DNA of 54,053 nt from Streptomyces orinoci (GTDB lineage Bacteria > Actinomycetota > Actinomycetes > Streptomycetales > Streptomycetaceae). A model generated the notes under the pieces. It saw only the letters and a program-made list of their open reading frames with translations, did no database searches and was not told where the DNA came from. A program made the position numbers and the translations under genes. The stretch covers positions 1-54,053 of the forward strand of contig NZ_PHNC01000018.1 in NCBI RefSeq assembly GCF_003121295.1, in the 5' to 3' direction. This document shows, piece after piece, positions 1 through 8,549 of this stretch. Each line of letters opens with the position of its first letter. The first letter of the stretch is position 1.

Positions 1-480
1 GAGCACCGGCTCGGCGGTTCCGGTGGCCTCGGTCAGCCGGGTGGTCTTCAGCAGCCAGGTGTTGAGGGCCGCTCGCGCGGTGGGGTACTGGTCGAAGTAC
101 CGGTTGATCTGGGAGGCGCCCAGCAGCACCACCAGCAGCCCGGCGAGCACGGCTGGAAGCCAGTGCCGGGGACGCAGCAGCGGGATACGGAAGAGCATCA
201 GGGACAAGCCCAGCAGGGCCACCCCGGTCCAGAACACCACCGCGAGGGGCAGCGGATCGGGGAAGGGCTGGATCCAGTCGTCCACGGCGGTGCGGGCCAG
301 CCAGGTGAGCAGGGCCGCCATCAGCACGGCGGCCGGGGCCCAGCGGGTGTACCAGGTGCGCCGCCGGGAGAACAGCAGGGCGGCCAGCGCGGCCAGTCCG
401 AGCACCACGATGGTGACCGGTATCCAGCCGCTCACCAGGGACCAGTCCAGCGGGCCCGCCGCGATACGTGTCCGTCGCAC
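1..480 (-). CDS. N-terminal part of a membrane-anchored alpha/beta-hydrolase (esterase) family protein, truncated by window edge
   Basis: Reverse-strand reading gives 160 codons without a stop, running off the window start. The protein begins VRRTRIAAGPLDW and has about four hydrophobic segments (roughly residues 14-40, 48-64, 75-95 and 103-121). These are followed by INRYFDQYPT, which parallels NNDFGFYSTW after the membrane segments of the esterase at 5967-7094. This membrane-then-hydrolase layout is known for a Streptomyces/actinobacterial esterase family related to mycolyltransferase-like folds. The catalytic domain should lie outside the window, so the assignment rests on architecture and the resemblance to the paralogue. 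The start could equally be the GTG at 483; no good ribosome binding site separates the two. Confidence 0.6.
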   Translation of the reverse strand, partial: MRRTRIAAGPLDWSLVSGWIPVTIVVLGLAALAALLFSRRRTWYTRWAPAAVLMAALLTWLARTAVDDWIQPFPDPLPLAVVFWTGVALLGLSLMLFRIPLLRPRHWLPAVLAGLLVVLLGASQINRYFDQYPTARAALNTWLLKTTRLTEATGTAEPVL

Positions 481-620
481 CACGCCCCCAGGGGAGTCGG
501 GGGAACGGGTGGCGCTGCTTTGAGCTGCGGCCGGCGGCGGGAGCGCGGGGCGCTCCACGCCGGGGCCGGATGGGCGTTCCGCGCCATCCACCCGTTCACC
601 GCCCAATGCTACGGAACGGG

Positions 621-1058
621 ATGAAAGCGGCAACTCGGGAGCACGGCCGGAGCAGCGGGCACAATCATCAGGTGATTCCCGAAGATTCCGCCCCCTGCCC
701 CTGCGGCCGCGCCGCCGCCTATGGCGAGTGCTGTGGCCCCCTGCACCGGGGGCAGCAGCACGCCGCCACCGCCGAACGCCTGATGCGCTCGCGTTACAGC
801 GCCTTTGTCCTGCGCGACGCCGGCTATCTGCTGCGTACCTGGCACTCCGGCACCCGCCCGCCGGCCATCGACTTCGACCCCGGTGTCCGCTGGACCGGCC
901 TGGAGGTGCTGTCGGCCGGCGACGGCACCCCCTTCCACAACGAGGGCACCGTCGAGTTCCGGGCCCATTACCGCGCCCATGGCCAGGACGGCGCCCAGCA
1001 TGAGCTCAGCCGGTTCGTCCGGGAGGACGGGCACTGGGTCTATCTGGACGCGGCCTGA
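621..1058 (+). CDS. YchJ family protein (UPF0225, SEC-C zinc motif)
   Basis: A 145-aa protein with an N-terminal SEC-C type metal-binding motif (CPCGRAAAYGECCGPLH) followed by the conserved RLMRSRYSAFVLRDAGYLL block, then the NTF2-like YchJ region ending ELSRFVREDGHWVYLD. SEC-C motifs bind zinc; the cellular role of YchJ proteins is not established. The ATG at 621 is taken as start, but GTG 672 would give the more usual length of about 128 aa and begins just before the cysteine motif. The gene lies alone, convergent with the NlpC/P60 gene 30 bp downstream. Confidence 0.85.
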   Translation: MKAATREHGRSSGHNHQVIPEDSAPCPCGRAAAYGECCGPLHRGQQHAATAERLMRSRYSAFVLRDAGYLLRTWHSGTRPPAIDFDPGVRWTGLEVLSAGDGTPFHNEGTVEFRAHYRAHGQDGAQHELSRFVREDGHWVYLDAA

Positions 1059-1088
1059 ACGGGGGCTGCCCGGGCACGGCCCGAGGAG

Positions 1089-1562
1089 TTACCTGACCCG
1101 GCCGTACCAGACGCTGTTGGTCCAGATCTTCTCCAGGCTGACCGTCTTTCCGGTGCGCGGGGCATGCCAGATCCGGCCTCCGCCGGCGTAGATGCCCACG
1201 TGGTAGACGTAGCTGCCGGAGTGGAAGAACACCAGGTCACCGGGCTTGCGCGAGCCCGCCGACAGATGCCGGGTGGCGTTGTACTGATCGGCGGCCACCC
1301 GGGGCAGCCGCTTGCCGGCCTTCTTGTAGGCGTAGAGGGTCAGGCCCGAGCAGTCGAAGCGGTACGGGCCGGTGGCGCCCCACTGGTAGGGCGAGCCCTT
1401 CTTGGAGGCGGCCACCTTCAGCGCCTTGGCGGCGGGGGTGGCGGCCTGGGCGTCGCCGGCCATTCCCGGCAGGAGGACCGATGCCGCGACCGTGGCGGCG
1501 GTGAGGGCCGACGCGGTGGAGGCCCGGGAGACCAGCTTGGGTATTCGAGGCAACGCAGACAT
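1089..1562 (-). CDS. Secreted NlpC/P60 family cell-wall hydrolase
   Basis: A 157-aa protein with a signal peptide (MSALPRIPKLVSRAST, hydrophobic core, cleavage near DAQAA) and a compact NlpC/P60 domain. The catalytic Cys sits in the block around YRFDCSGLTLYAY, followed by the conserved LPRVAADQY and KPGDLVFF segments, and the catalytic His in YVYHVGIY. Such enzymes cleave peptide bonds in peptidoglycan stems outside the membrane. There is no LysM or coiled-coil extension, so this is a minimal form. The start at 1562 is preceded by GAAGGG about 10 nt upstream; an in-frame ATG at 1583 touches the riboswitch P1 stem and is less likely. The leader carries a c-di-AMP riboswitch, which fits known control of Streptomyces wall hydrolases. 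Confidence 0.92.
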   Translation of the reverse strand: MSALPRIPKLVSRASTASALTAATVAASVLLPGMAGDAQAATPAAKALKVAASKKGSPYQWGATGPYRFDCSGLTLYAYKKAGKRLPRVAADQYNATRHLSAGSRKPGDLVFFHSGSYVYHVGIYAGGGRIWHAPRTGKTVSLEKIWTNSVWYGRVR

Positions 1563-1583
1563 GCCGAAGCAACCCTTCGTCAT

Positions 1584-1755
1584 CCGCCTGCGAAAGATGA
1601 CCTGTCGGGTTCGGACTGGCGAAGTTGCCCGGCCACTGTGTGGCTTCACCCCTAGAACCACCGACTTCGTGGTTCGTCTTGCCTGGGTCTCCCGCTCCTG
1701 CCGATCCGCGAACTCGATTCCGTATCCGGGGCGGCGGCAGGACTCGGCGTCCGCC
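1584..1755 (-). promoter_or_regulatory. c-di-AMP riboswitch (ydaO/yuaA class) in the leader of the NlpC/P60 gene
   Basis: On the minus strand, in order: GCCGAGTCCTGCCGCC near the 5' end, GGGAGACCCA, GGGGTGAAGCCAC, GGCCGGGCAACTTCGCC and CCGAACCCGACAGGTCATC, closing with GCAGGCGG. These match the conserved blocks of the ydaO class (a GGGGGA-CCA element, GGGGUGAAu, a GGCC element, and CCGAAnCCGnCAGCUaACC before the closing P1 strand). The 3' end lies about 20 nt before the chosen ATG, leaving the GAAGGG site free to be masked. This class in Streptomyces shuts wall-hydrolase genes off when c-di-AMP is high. Boundaries are approximate. Confidence 0.85.
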
Positions 1756-1989
1756 CGGATCGACCCGCCTCGGTGACGGGTGCTGTTGTTCGGTGGACGA
1801 TCCTGCACCATCAACGGGCGGAATTCAGAGCGGAACTGGCTGTCTGTGAGGTTCTTCACGTCCGGCGGAAGGGGTTTTCCGGGGCGGTGCGGGGTGGGTT
1901 TCCGGGGCCGCCGAGGGGCGGGTGCGGCTGACCTGTGGCCTGGTGAACATCCGGCCAACGGGCGCCTTGGGCAGGCAGGTTGAGTGTCA

Positions 1990-2045
1990 GGTTGCGGGCC
2001 GTCGATGGCTGGTCGCGCAGCTCCCCGCACCCCTGACGGGGACGC
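1990..2045 (+). repeat. Streptomyces interspersed intergenic repeat, copy 1
   Basis: The block GGGCCGTCGATGGCTGGTCGCGCAGCTCCCCGCACCCCTGACGGGG shares the core GGTCGCGCAGTTCCCCGCGCCCC (one to two changes) with copies near 9606-9740 and 36181-36262 and with the derivative at 16357-16440. It lies in the 570-bp gap between the riboswitch and the secreted-protein gene. The rest of that gap shows no gene. Confidence 0.7.
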
Positions 2046-2135
2046 TCGGCCCTTGACCGGTGAGGGCATGTCATGGACATTGCGAATACTGGTCCGGACC
2101 AACCCCCACCGCTAACTCCCGTCCGGAGGAGTCGG

Positions 2136-3038
2136 ATGAACAGACATCGGCCCATCCTGCTCGCCCTGTTGCTGCCGGTGCTCGCCGCGCTCGGCGTCCC
2201 CGCGGCCGCCGCCCAGCACCACACCTCCGCCACCCCCGACCCACGCGCCCCGCACCGGGGAGTGGTCACCCTCGCCCGTACCCCCGCGCACTCCCCCGCC
2301 CGCGACCGGGCGGTACGCACTTTCGCGGACGGACGCCGGGCCCGGCACCGGCAACGCCCCGACGCCGACGTCACCCACAACTGGTGGGGCGTCTTCCCCC
2401 AGCCCGGCACCCATGACGGCCTGATGGCCACCCACACCGTGGACCCCTCCTACCGGGTGAGCACCGCCGACGACTTCACCTACGCACCCACCACCAAGGC
2501 GCAGAACTCCTGTATGGAGGTGGTCACCGCCTACTGGAACAGCGGCGATGAGATATGGGCCTGGGACTGGTGCGGTTCACCCGGCGGCCCGGCCAGGACG
2601 GTGCCCATCGACTCCGCGTTCCTGGCGACATACACCACCCGGACGGGCGGACACCCCGCCTACACCGTGCAGTTGGTAAGGGACGACGCCTCGGCCAACA
2701 CCTGGTCCTCCTACCTCTACAACTACCGCACCGCCGGCTGGGACCTGCTCTTCCGGCAGTCCGGCAGTGACCAGAGCGGACTGGACCACGGCTGGGACAT
2801 GTTCGAGATCTACTCCAGCGTCAACCCGGCCACCGGCGAGGGCTATTACTGCACCGAGGCGCGCGGCACCGTCTTCGACAGCAGCGCCATCCAGCTGCGT
2901 CACCACGGCGGCTGGCAGCCCGCCGGTCCCGCCGATTCGCCGTGGACCGAGACCAATCCGGACGGGAATGCCTTCCTCTGCCCGGAGTTGAGGTTCCTCC
3001 AGGCCGGCGCGGACGATCACTGGACCGTCCGGCAGTGA
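2136..3038 (+). CDS. Secreted protein of unknown function
   Basis: A 300-aa protein with a clear Sec signal peptide (MNRHRPILLALLLPVLAALG, cleavage after the AAAA run near residue 25). The mature part starts with a low-complexity, charged, Pro/His-rich stretch to about residue 80. A globular region rich in W, Y and T follows, with blocks NWWGVFPQPGTH, CMEVVTAYWNSGDEIWAWDW, WSSYLYNY and HGWDMFEIYSSV. Four cysteines in the globular part could form two disulfides. I do not recognise the family. The start is well supported by GGAGGA 5 nt upstream of the ATG. A 9-bp hairpin follows the stop. Confidence 0.8.
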   Translation: MNRHRPILLALLLPVLAALGVPAAAAQHHTSATPDPRAPHRGVVTLARTPAHSPARDRAVRTFADGRRARHRQRPDADVTHNWWGVFPQPGTHDGLMATHTVDPSYRVSTADDFTYAPTTKAQNSCMEVVTAYWNSGDEIWAWDWCGSPGGPARTVPIDSAFLATYTTRTGGHPAYTVQLVRDDASANTWSSYLYNYRTAGWDLLFRQSGSDQSGLDHGWDMFEIYSSVNPATGEGYYCTEARGTVFDSSAIQLRHHGGWQPAGPADSPWTETNPDGNAFLCPELRFLQAGADDHWTVRQ

Positions 3039-3044
3039 CTCCCC

Positions 3045-3067
3045 GGGGGTGCCGCCAGGGCACCCCC
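3045..3067. terminator. Hairpin between convergent genes
   Basis: GGGGGTGCC pairs perfectly with GGCACCCCC across a 5-nt loop, immediately after the stop of the secreted-protein gene and just before the end of the convergent dioxygenase gene. It probably terminates both. There is no T-tract, as is usual in Streptomyces. Confidence 0.65.
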
Positions 3068-3072
3068 GCCCG

Positions 3073-3816
3073 CTACTCCCCCTCCTCGCCCTCCCCGCCC
3101 GGGAAGAAGTCGATCAGCATCATGTCGCGCACCCCGGTGTGCGCCCCGGGGGCCGGCCGGACCGGGGTGACCCCGTGCAGCACCCGCCGGTCGTCCAGCA
3201 CAATGGTCTCCCAGGGCTCGGTCAGCAGCGCCCGGTGCAGCGGGCTGCGGCGCAGGTCGTAGAGGGTGGACTCGGCCCCCCGCACGTCCTGCCGGCCGAT
3301 CAGCACCTGGGCCACATAGCTGTGCCCGTCCTGGTGGACGCCCTCGGGCGCCGGATGCCCCTCGGCGTCCGTGGTGGCCACCACCCGTATCTGGTGCACC
3401 CCGCAGGTGTCGATGCCGGACCGGGGCCCGGGCAGCCTCCCCAGAAGCGTATGGACCACGGTGTGCAGCACCGCGCCGCCGGCCGTCCTCTCCTCCAGCG
3501 GGGCGAACAGGCGGTCCACCCCGCCGTACACCCGGTTGATGTCACGGTCCTGGAAGAAGGGCCGGTGCGGCAGGAGTTCCAGCCGGCCGGGCCGGATCCG
3601 GAACCCGCTGTAGCGGCGGAACCGGTAGGGGCGCGCGGTGTCCAGATGGGCATCGGCGGGCAGCCGGTCCCAGGAGCCGGTGAACTCCGCCACCTCGGCG
3701 GTGGGCAGCCGGGCCAGCGCGGCGGTCAGCAGCGCGGCGTCGAGGTGGGCGAACGCCGGCCGGGCCGGGTCCTGGGTCCTTGCGGCGGGCTTGTCCAGTG
3801 ATAAGGGTTGCATCAT
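3073..3816 (-). CDS. 2-oxoglutarate/Fe(II)-dependent dioxygenase family protein
   Basis: A 247-aa protein. An H-x-D iron motif sits at H161/D163 (GVHQDGHSYV) with a distal His at H214 (RRVLHGVTPV) and an Arg at about 230 (VRDMMLIDF) placed to bind 2-oxoglutarate. This pattern and length fit the 2OG-Fe(II) oxygenase family that includes free-amino-acid hydroxylases related to Bacillus isoleucine dioxygenase. The substrate cannot be read from sequence; a free amino acid is the family-based guess. The start ATG at 3816 has AAGGAG 4 nt upstream. The gene is monocistronic, convergent with the secreted-protein gene and divergent from the deacetylase gene. Confidence 0.8.
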   Translation of the reverse strand: MMQPLSLDKPAARTQDPARPAFAHLDAALLTAALARLPTAEVAEFTGSWDRLPADAHLDTARPYRFRRYSGFRIRPGRLELLPHRPFFQDRDINRVYGGVDRLFAPLEERTAGGAVLHTVVHTLLGRLPGPRSGIDTCGVHQIRVVATTDAEGHPAPEGVHQDGHSYVAQVLIGRQDVRGAESTLYDLRRSPLHRALLTEPWETIVLDDRRVLHGVTPVRPAPGAHTGVRDMMLIDFFPGGEGEEGE

Positions 3817-4019
3817 GGTCTCCTTGTCCGGCGGGGCCTTGAGTTGGGCTGCCGCCCGGCCGTCGAGCCTACGCAGACCGCCGGGTTGATACGCCTTGTT
3901 TGCCAACTCACGCAACCTGAAGCTCATTTGTCTCGCCCGTCACAGGCGGCATGGGAGGCCGGAACCCTCGGGGTAGGGTCGGCACAGGCTGGGGAAGGGC
4001 TCGCCAAGGGAGGGTGCCC

Positions 4020-4787
4020 GTGCGCCACGGCAGCGGCAGTGCCTTTGTGGTCTCCGTCCATGATGTGGCCTCCTGGAGCCTGGAGCAGAGCCGGCACTGG
4101 GTGGGCGAACTCGACGCCCGTGCGGTGCCCGCCACCCTGCTGCTGGTGCCGGGGCCCTGGCGCGGCCCCGGTCCGGCCGGTGATCCGGCCCTGGCGGGCT
4201 GGGTCCGGGAGGCCGCCCGGCGCGGCCATGAGACGGCCCTGCACGGCTGGACCCACCAGGCGGTGCCCGGCGGACCACCGGCCCGACGCCTGCTCAACGC
4301 GGTACTGGCCCGCGGCTGCGCCGAGTTCTGCGCCCTGGACGAGCGCTCCGCCCGTACCCGGCTGGAGCGCGGGCTGACCACCCTGGGCTCAATGGGCCTG
4401 GCCCCCTGCGGTTTCACCCCGCCCGGCTGGCTGGCCTCCCGGGGCACCCTGGCCGCTCTGCGGGCGCTGGGCCTGGAGTACACCACCAGCCACCTGGCCG
4501 TACTCGACCTGCGCACCGCCACCGCCCACCGGATGCCGGCCCTCTCCCACCGGCCCGGCGGGCTGGGCGAGCGCGCCGGGGCCCGGCTGCTGACCGCGGC
4601 GGTGCGCCGCTGGTCGGCCCGCGGCACCCCGTTCCGGATCGCCCTGCACCCCGATGACCTGGCCCGGCCGGGGCTGCGCGAGTGCGCGCTGCGGGCCGTG
4701 GACACCGCGCTGGAGGCGGGCGCCCGGCCGTACACCTACGCGGAGCTGGTGCGCGCCCGGCGGGCGGAGGCCGGGGGCCGCCGATGA
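4020..4787 (+). CDS. DUF2334 / NodB-like polysaccharide deacetylase family protein
   Basis: A 255-aa cytoplasmic protein, beginning VRHGSGSAFVVSVHDVASWS. Motif 1 (SVHD) and motif 2 (HETALHGWTHQ, H-G-x-x-H) match the metal site of NodB-fold deacetylases, followed by CGFTPPGWLAS. It has no signal peptide, suggesting action on a cytosolic sugar-linked precursor. GTG 4020 has AGGGAGG 6 nt upstream; the earlier GTG at 4014 abuts that site. Its stop overlaps the start of the glycosyltransferase (ATGA), so the two are translationally coupled and probably work on the same glycoconjugate. Confidence 0.85.
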   Translation: MRHGSGSAFVVSVHDVASWSLEQSRHWVGELDARAVPATLLLVPGPWRGPGPAGDPALAGWVREAARRGHETALHGWTHQAVPGGPPARRLLNAVLARGCAEFCALDERSARTRLERGLTTLGSMGLAPCGFTPPGWLASRGTLAALRALGLEYTTSHLAVLDLRTATAHRMPALSHRPGGLGERAGARLLTAAVRRWSARGTPFRIALHPDDLARPGLRECALRAVDTALEAGARPYTYAELVRARRAEAGGRR

Positions 4788-5884
4788 GGATCGTTCAGCT
4801 GGCCAACTTCTACGCCCCGGCCTCCGGCGGGCTGCGCACCACCCTGGACGCGCTCGGCCGGGGCTATACGGCGGCCGGGCACCAGCGCGTCCTGGTGGTG
4901 CCGGGCCCCGGCCACGCCCGGGTGTGGGACCGGGAGAACGGGCTGCGGCTGACCCTGCCGGGGGTGCGGGCGGGCGGCGGCTACCGGCTGCTGCTCTCCC
5001 GGACCGCCGTGCGCCGGCTGCTGGACCGGCTGGCCCCGGACTCCCTGGAGGTCTCCGACAAGCTCACCCTGGTGCACACCGCGCACTGGGCCCGGCAGCG
5101 CGGGGTGCGGTCCGTGCTGTTCTCGCATGAGCGGCTGGACGCCATCCTCGCTCCCCGGCTGCCCGCCCGGCTCCCGCTGGGCACCGCGGCCGGCGCCTGG
5201 AACCGCCGGCTGGCCGCGGCCTTTGACGCGGTGGTGGTCACCTCGGCCTTCGCCCGCGCGGAGTTCGACCGGGTGCCCGCGGAGCGGGTGCACCGGGTGC
5301 CGCTGGGCGTGGACCTCTCGCTGTTCGCCCCACGGCCCGGGGCCCGGATCCCCTCCGGCGCCGTACGGCTGGTCCACTGCGGGCGGCTGTCCGCCGAGAA
5401 GTCCCCCTGGCTGGCCGTGGAGACGCTGCGCGAACTGCTGCGTCGGGGCGTCGAGGCGCGGCTGCACATCCTGGGGGACGGTCCACAGCGCCGCCGGCTG
5501 GAGCGCGGGGCCGCCGGGCTGCCCGTGCGCTTCCTCGGCCACCTCGCCGACCGCCGTACGGTGGCCGCCATCACCGCGGCGGCCGATGTGGCCCTGGCGC
5601 CCTGCCCGGTGGAGAGCTTCGGCCTCTCGGCCCTGGAGGCGCTGGCCTGCGGCACCCCGGTGGTCACCGCCGACCGGGGCGCGGCCCGGGAACTGCTGGC
5701 CCCCGGCGCGGGAGTGGCCGTACCCGCCTCCCCCGCCGCGCTGGCCGACGGCGTGGCCATGGTGCTGGCCCGCCCCGAACGGCAGCGGCGCACCGCCGCC
5801 CGCCGCCGTGCCGAGGAGTTCCCCTGGCCGGCCACGGTCTCCCGGATGCTGGCGGTGCACTCGGGCCAACCGCCGTCCGCATAG
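4784..5884 (+). CDS. Family 4 glycosyltransferase (GT-B fold)
   Basis: A 366-aa retaining GT4-type enzyme. The N-terminal Rossmann half begins MRIVQLANFYAPASGGLRT. The C-terminal donor half has HCGRLSAEKSPWLAVETL, ILGDGPQRRRLE, FLGHL and the E-x7-E signature ESFGLSALEAL, as in PimB/GlgA-like glycosyltransferases. It lacks membrane segments; a basic surface may give peripheral membrane contact. It is coupled to the deacetylase gene by a 4-nt overlap. A deacetylase plus GT4 pair suggests assembly of a small amino-sugar-bearing thiol or lipid glycoside; this is inference. Confidence 0.9.
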   Translation: MRIVQLANFYAPASGGLRTTLDALGRGYTAAGHQRVLVVPGPGHARVWDRENGLRLTLPGVRAGGGYRLLLSRTAVRRLLDRLAPDSLEVSDKLTLVHTAHWARQRGVRSVLFSHERLDAILAPRLPARLPLGTAAGAWNRRLAAAFDAVVVTSAFARAEFDRVPAERVHRVPLGVDLSLFAPRPGARIPSGAVRLVHCGRLSAEKSPWLAVETLRELLRRGVEARLHILGDGPQRRRLERGAAGLPVRFLGHLADRRTVAAITAAADVALAPCPVESFGLSALEALACGTPVVTADRGAARELLAPGAGVAVPASPAALADGVAMVLARPERQRRTAARRRAEEFPWPATVSRMLAVHSGQPPSA

Positions 5885-5966
5885 CGTGAGAACACGGGCC
5901 AAAGGAGCAACCCGCCCCATCTCTCTGCCCTCTCCGGATATGAGATCGGTAGAACAGGAGTGACGA

Positions 5967-7094
5967 GTGGGACTGACTTCCCCAACCCTTTTCTGGTTTC
6001 TGGTGGTTGCCGCCGTGGTGGTCTGCGCCCTGGTGCTGTGGCTATGGCCACGGGTGGCCCGGCAAGGTCTACTGGCCCTGGCCGCACGGCTGGGACTTCT
6101 GGTGCTGCTGCAACTCAGTGTGCTGGGCGCATTGCTGGTCAAGGCCAATAACGACTTCGGTTTCTATTCCACCTGGGACGAGCTGCTGGGCCGCGCCTCC
6201 ACCCGGCAGGTGCTCAAGCCGGGCCCCGACGGCGGCAAACGGCCACCGGCACTGGTGGTCAAGGGACAGGAGTCCATCGGTCTCAAGGGCGCCCGGGACA
6301 AGGCGGGGCAGGTGGACCGGATCGAGATCCGGGGGCCGGTCACCGGGCTGGGCATGGACGGCTTCGCCTATCTGCCGCCGCAGTACTTCCAGAAGGGCCA
6401 TGAGAAGGACCGCTTCCCGGTCATTGTGGCGATCACCGGGCAGCCCGGCCTCTCCGAGAACCTCATCACCCAGATCAAGGTCCCCCAGGCGGCCTCGGCC
6501 GAGGTCATGGCCAAACGGACCAGACCCACCATCGTGCTGATGGTGCGCCCCTCGGTGGTGGCCGACCGGGACACCAACTGCACCGATGTGCCCGGCGGTC
6601 CACAGGCGCTGACCTTCTTCAGCCAGGATCTGCCGATCGCCGTCAACGACGTCTACCGCGCCGACAACGGCCGGGGCGCCTGGGGCGCGGTGGGCAACTC
6701 CACCGGTGGCTACTGCGCGTTGAAGCTGGCCATGACCAACCCGGCCCGCTATGGCGCCGGGGCCGGGCTGTCCGCCGACTATTTCGCCCGCCAGGACAAG
6801 GACACCGGTGACCTCTACGCCGGCAACGCCAAGCTCAAGAAGGAGGCCGACCTCACCTGGCGGCTGGCCCATCTGCCCCCGCCGCCGGTCTCCCTGCTGG
6901 TGTCCACCAGCAAGTCCGGCAAGGAGTACCAGCGCAACTACCGGCCCACCATGGACTTCGTCCACCAGGTCAAGGCCCCGACCCGGGTCACCACCCTGGT
7001 GCGTGACCAGGGCAGTCACAACTTCCAGACCTGGCGCGAGGAATACCCCCTGGTTCTGCGCTGGCTCGACAAGGAGCTCTCGGCCGGGCACTGA
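5967..7094 (+). CDS. Membrane-anchored alpha/beta-hydrolase esterase
   Basis: A 375-aa protein with two or three N-terminal membrane segments (residues about 8-27 and 34-54) and then an extracellular hydrolase of the esterase-D/antigen-85-like type. The nucleophile elbow is GNSTGG, Ser at residue 245. The catalytic His is in QGSHNF, about residue 351. It probably acts on an acyl ester at the cell surface. GTG 5967 is preceded by AGGAG. It appears homologous to the truncated gene at the window start. The stop is followed by a 110-bp gap to the kinase gene. Confidence 0.85.
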   Translation: MGLTSPTLFWFLVVAAVVVCALVLWLWPRVARQGLLALAARLGLLVLLQLSVLGALLVKANNDFGFYSTWDELLGRASTRQVLKPGPDGGKRPPALVVKGQESIGLKGARDKAGQVDRIEIRGPVTGLGMDGFAYLPPQYFQKGHEKDRFPVIVAITGQPGLSENLITQIKVPQAASAEVMAKRTRPTIVLMVRPSVVADRDTNCTDVPGGPQALTFFSQDLPIAVNDVYRADNGRGAWGAVGNSTGGYCALKLAMTNPARYGAGAGLSADYFARQDKDTGDLYAGNAKLKKEADLTWRLAHLPPPPVSLLVSTSKSGKEYQRNYRPTMDFVHQVKAPTRVTTLVRDQGSHNFQTWREEYPLVLRWLDKELSAGH

Positions 7095-7204
7095 GCGCCC
7101 CCCGGCCGCCGACTGCGGGAACGGGATCGTGGGCAGTCTCGTCTCAGCCGGTGTGGCCCGAATGCGTACGGTTCGTGCGTGCGCAGGGGGAAGGGGCGTA
7201 CGGC

Positions 7205-8515
7205 ATGGACACCATGAGCACGGAGCGGCACCGGCCGCTGCTGGCCGGGCGCTACCGGCTGATCGCGCCACTGGGCAGCGGGGGCATGGGGGTGGTCTGG
7301 CGGGCCTTCGACGAACTCCTGGGGCGCGAGGTGGCGGCAAAGGAGGTCCGGGCGCCGGAGCAGCTGGGCGAGGCGGATGTCCGGGTGCTCTACGCCAGGC
7401 TGATGCAGGAGGCCCGGGCGGCGGCCCGGGTCAGCCATCCCTGTGTGATCACCGTCCACGATGTGGTGGAGCAGGAGGGGCGGCCATGGATAGTGATGGA
7501 GCTGGTGCGGGGGCGTTCGCTCGCCGACGTCCTGGCCCAGGAGGGGGCGCTGAGCCCCCAGGAGACCGCCCGGATCGGCTCCGCGGTGCTCCAGGCGCTG
7601 CGCAGCGCCCACGCGGCCGGGGTGCTGCACCGTGATGTCAAACCGGCGAATGTCCTGCTGGAGTCCGGTGGGCGGGTGATCCTCACCGACTTCGGCATCG
7701 CCCAGGTCGAGGGGGCGGGCACCTTCACCCGCACCGGGGATCTCATCGGCTCGCCCGACTACCTGGCTCCCGAACGGGCCTTGGGACGGTATCCCGGCAC
7801 CCCCTCCGATCTGTGGTCGCTGGGGGCGACCCTGTACGCGGCGGTGGAAGGGGTCTCGCCCTTCCGCCGCTCCTCGGCGCTGAGCACCCTGCAGGCCGTG
7901 GTCCAGGACGTGGCCCCGCCGCCCCGGCGGGCCGGGCCGCTGACCCCGCTGCTGCTGGGCCTGTTGCACAAGGACCCGCAGCAACGGATGGGTTCGCAGG
8001 AGGCACAGCGGCTGCTGGACGCGGTGGCGGCGGGCCGGCAGCCTCCCGGGCCGGGCCGGGCGGCGGCCGATGTCGCCCCCACCCCGACCGTCCCCTCCCC
8101 CGGCCCGCTCCCCTACGGGCCCCCCACACCGCCAACGGCCGCCCCTCCGCCCGCGGCCGTCCCTCCCGCCATGGCGTACGGGCCGCCCACCCATCCGGTC
8201 CCGGCGCCGGTGCCCGAGCCGGTGCGCCGACCGGTGGCCGCGCCGGTGCGCCGCCGCAAACTCCCCTGGCTCGCACCGCTGTTGGCGCTGCTGCTGCTCG
8301 GCGGGGGCATCACCGCCGTGGTGCTCAGCCAGGACCGGGGGACGCCGCCGGCGAGCCATGGCACCGGCCACCCGGGCGGTTCCTCCGCCCCCTCGGCCGC
8401 GCCCAGCCGCTCACCCTCGCCGCCGGCGCCGTCCCCTACGGAAACACCGCCCGGCTATCCGGGCTCTTCGGCCACCTGCGGCGGGGGGTGGGTGACCACC
8501 TGCGGCCCGGGGTGA
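7205..8515 (+). CDS. Membrane-anchored Hanks-type serine/threonine protein kinase
   Basis: A 436-aa protein. The kinase domain occupies about residues 15-280: P-loop GSGGMGVVW at 22-30, ATP lysine K46 (VAAKEV), catalytic HRD at 142-144 in HRDVKPAN, DFG at 162-164, then the APE equivalent APERALG. A Pro/Ala-rich juxtamembrane linker follows (about 280-350), a single transmembrane helix (about 356-377), and a short Ser/Pro/Thr-rich extracellular tail ending with two Cys. The tail has no PASTA repeats, so what it senses is unclear. ATG 7205 has a purine-rich AGGGGGAAGGGG upstream. The lipoprotein gene follows 34 bp downstream and is probably co-transcribed. Confidence 0.93.
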   Translation: MDTMSTERHRPLLAGRYRLIAPLGSGGMGVVWRAFDELLGREVAAKEVRAPEQLGEADVRVLYARLMQEARAAARVSHPCVITVHDVVEQEGRPWIVMELVRGRSLADVLAQEGALSPQETARIGSAVLQALRSAHAAGVLHRDVKPANVLLESGGRVILTDFGIAQVEGAGTFTRTGDLIGSPDYLAPERALGRYPGTPSDLWSLGATLYAAVEGVSPFRRSSALSTLQAVVQDVAPPPRRAGPLTPLLLGLLHKDPQQRMGSQEAQRLLDAVAAGRQPPGPGRAAADVAPTPTVPSPGPLPYGPPTPPTAAPPPAAVPPAMAYGPPTHPVPAPVPEPVRRPVAAPVRRRKLPWLAPLLALLLLGGGITAVVLSQDRGTPPASHGTGHPGGSSAPSAAPSRSPSPPAPSPTETPPGYPGSSATCGGGWVTTCGPG

Positions 8516-8549
8516 ACCACGACTGCACACATGGACGGGGGAACAGGGA

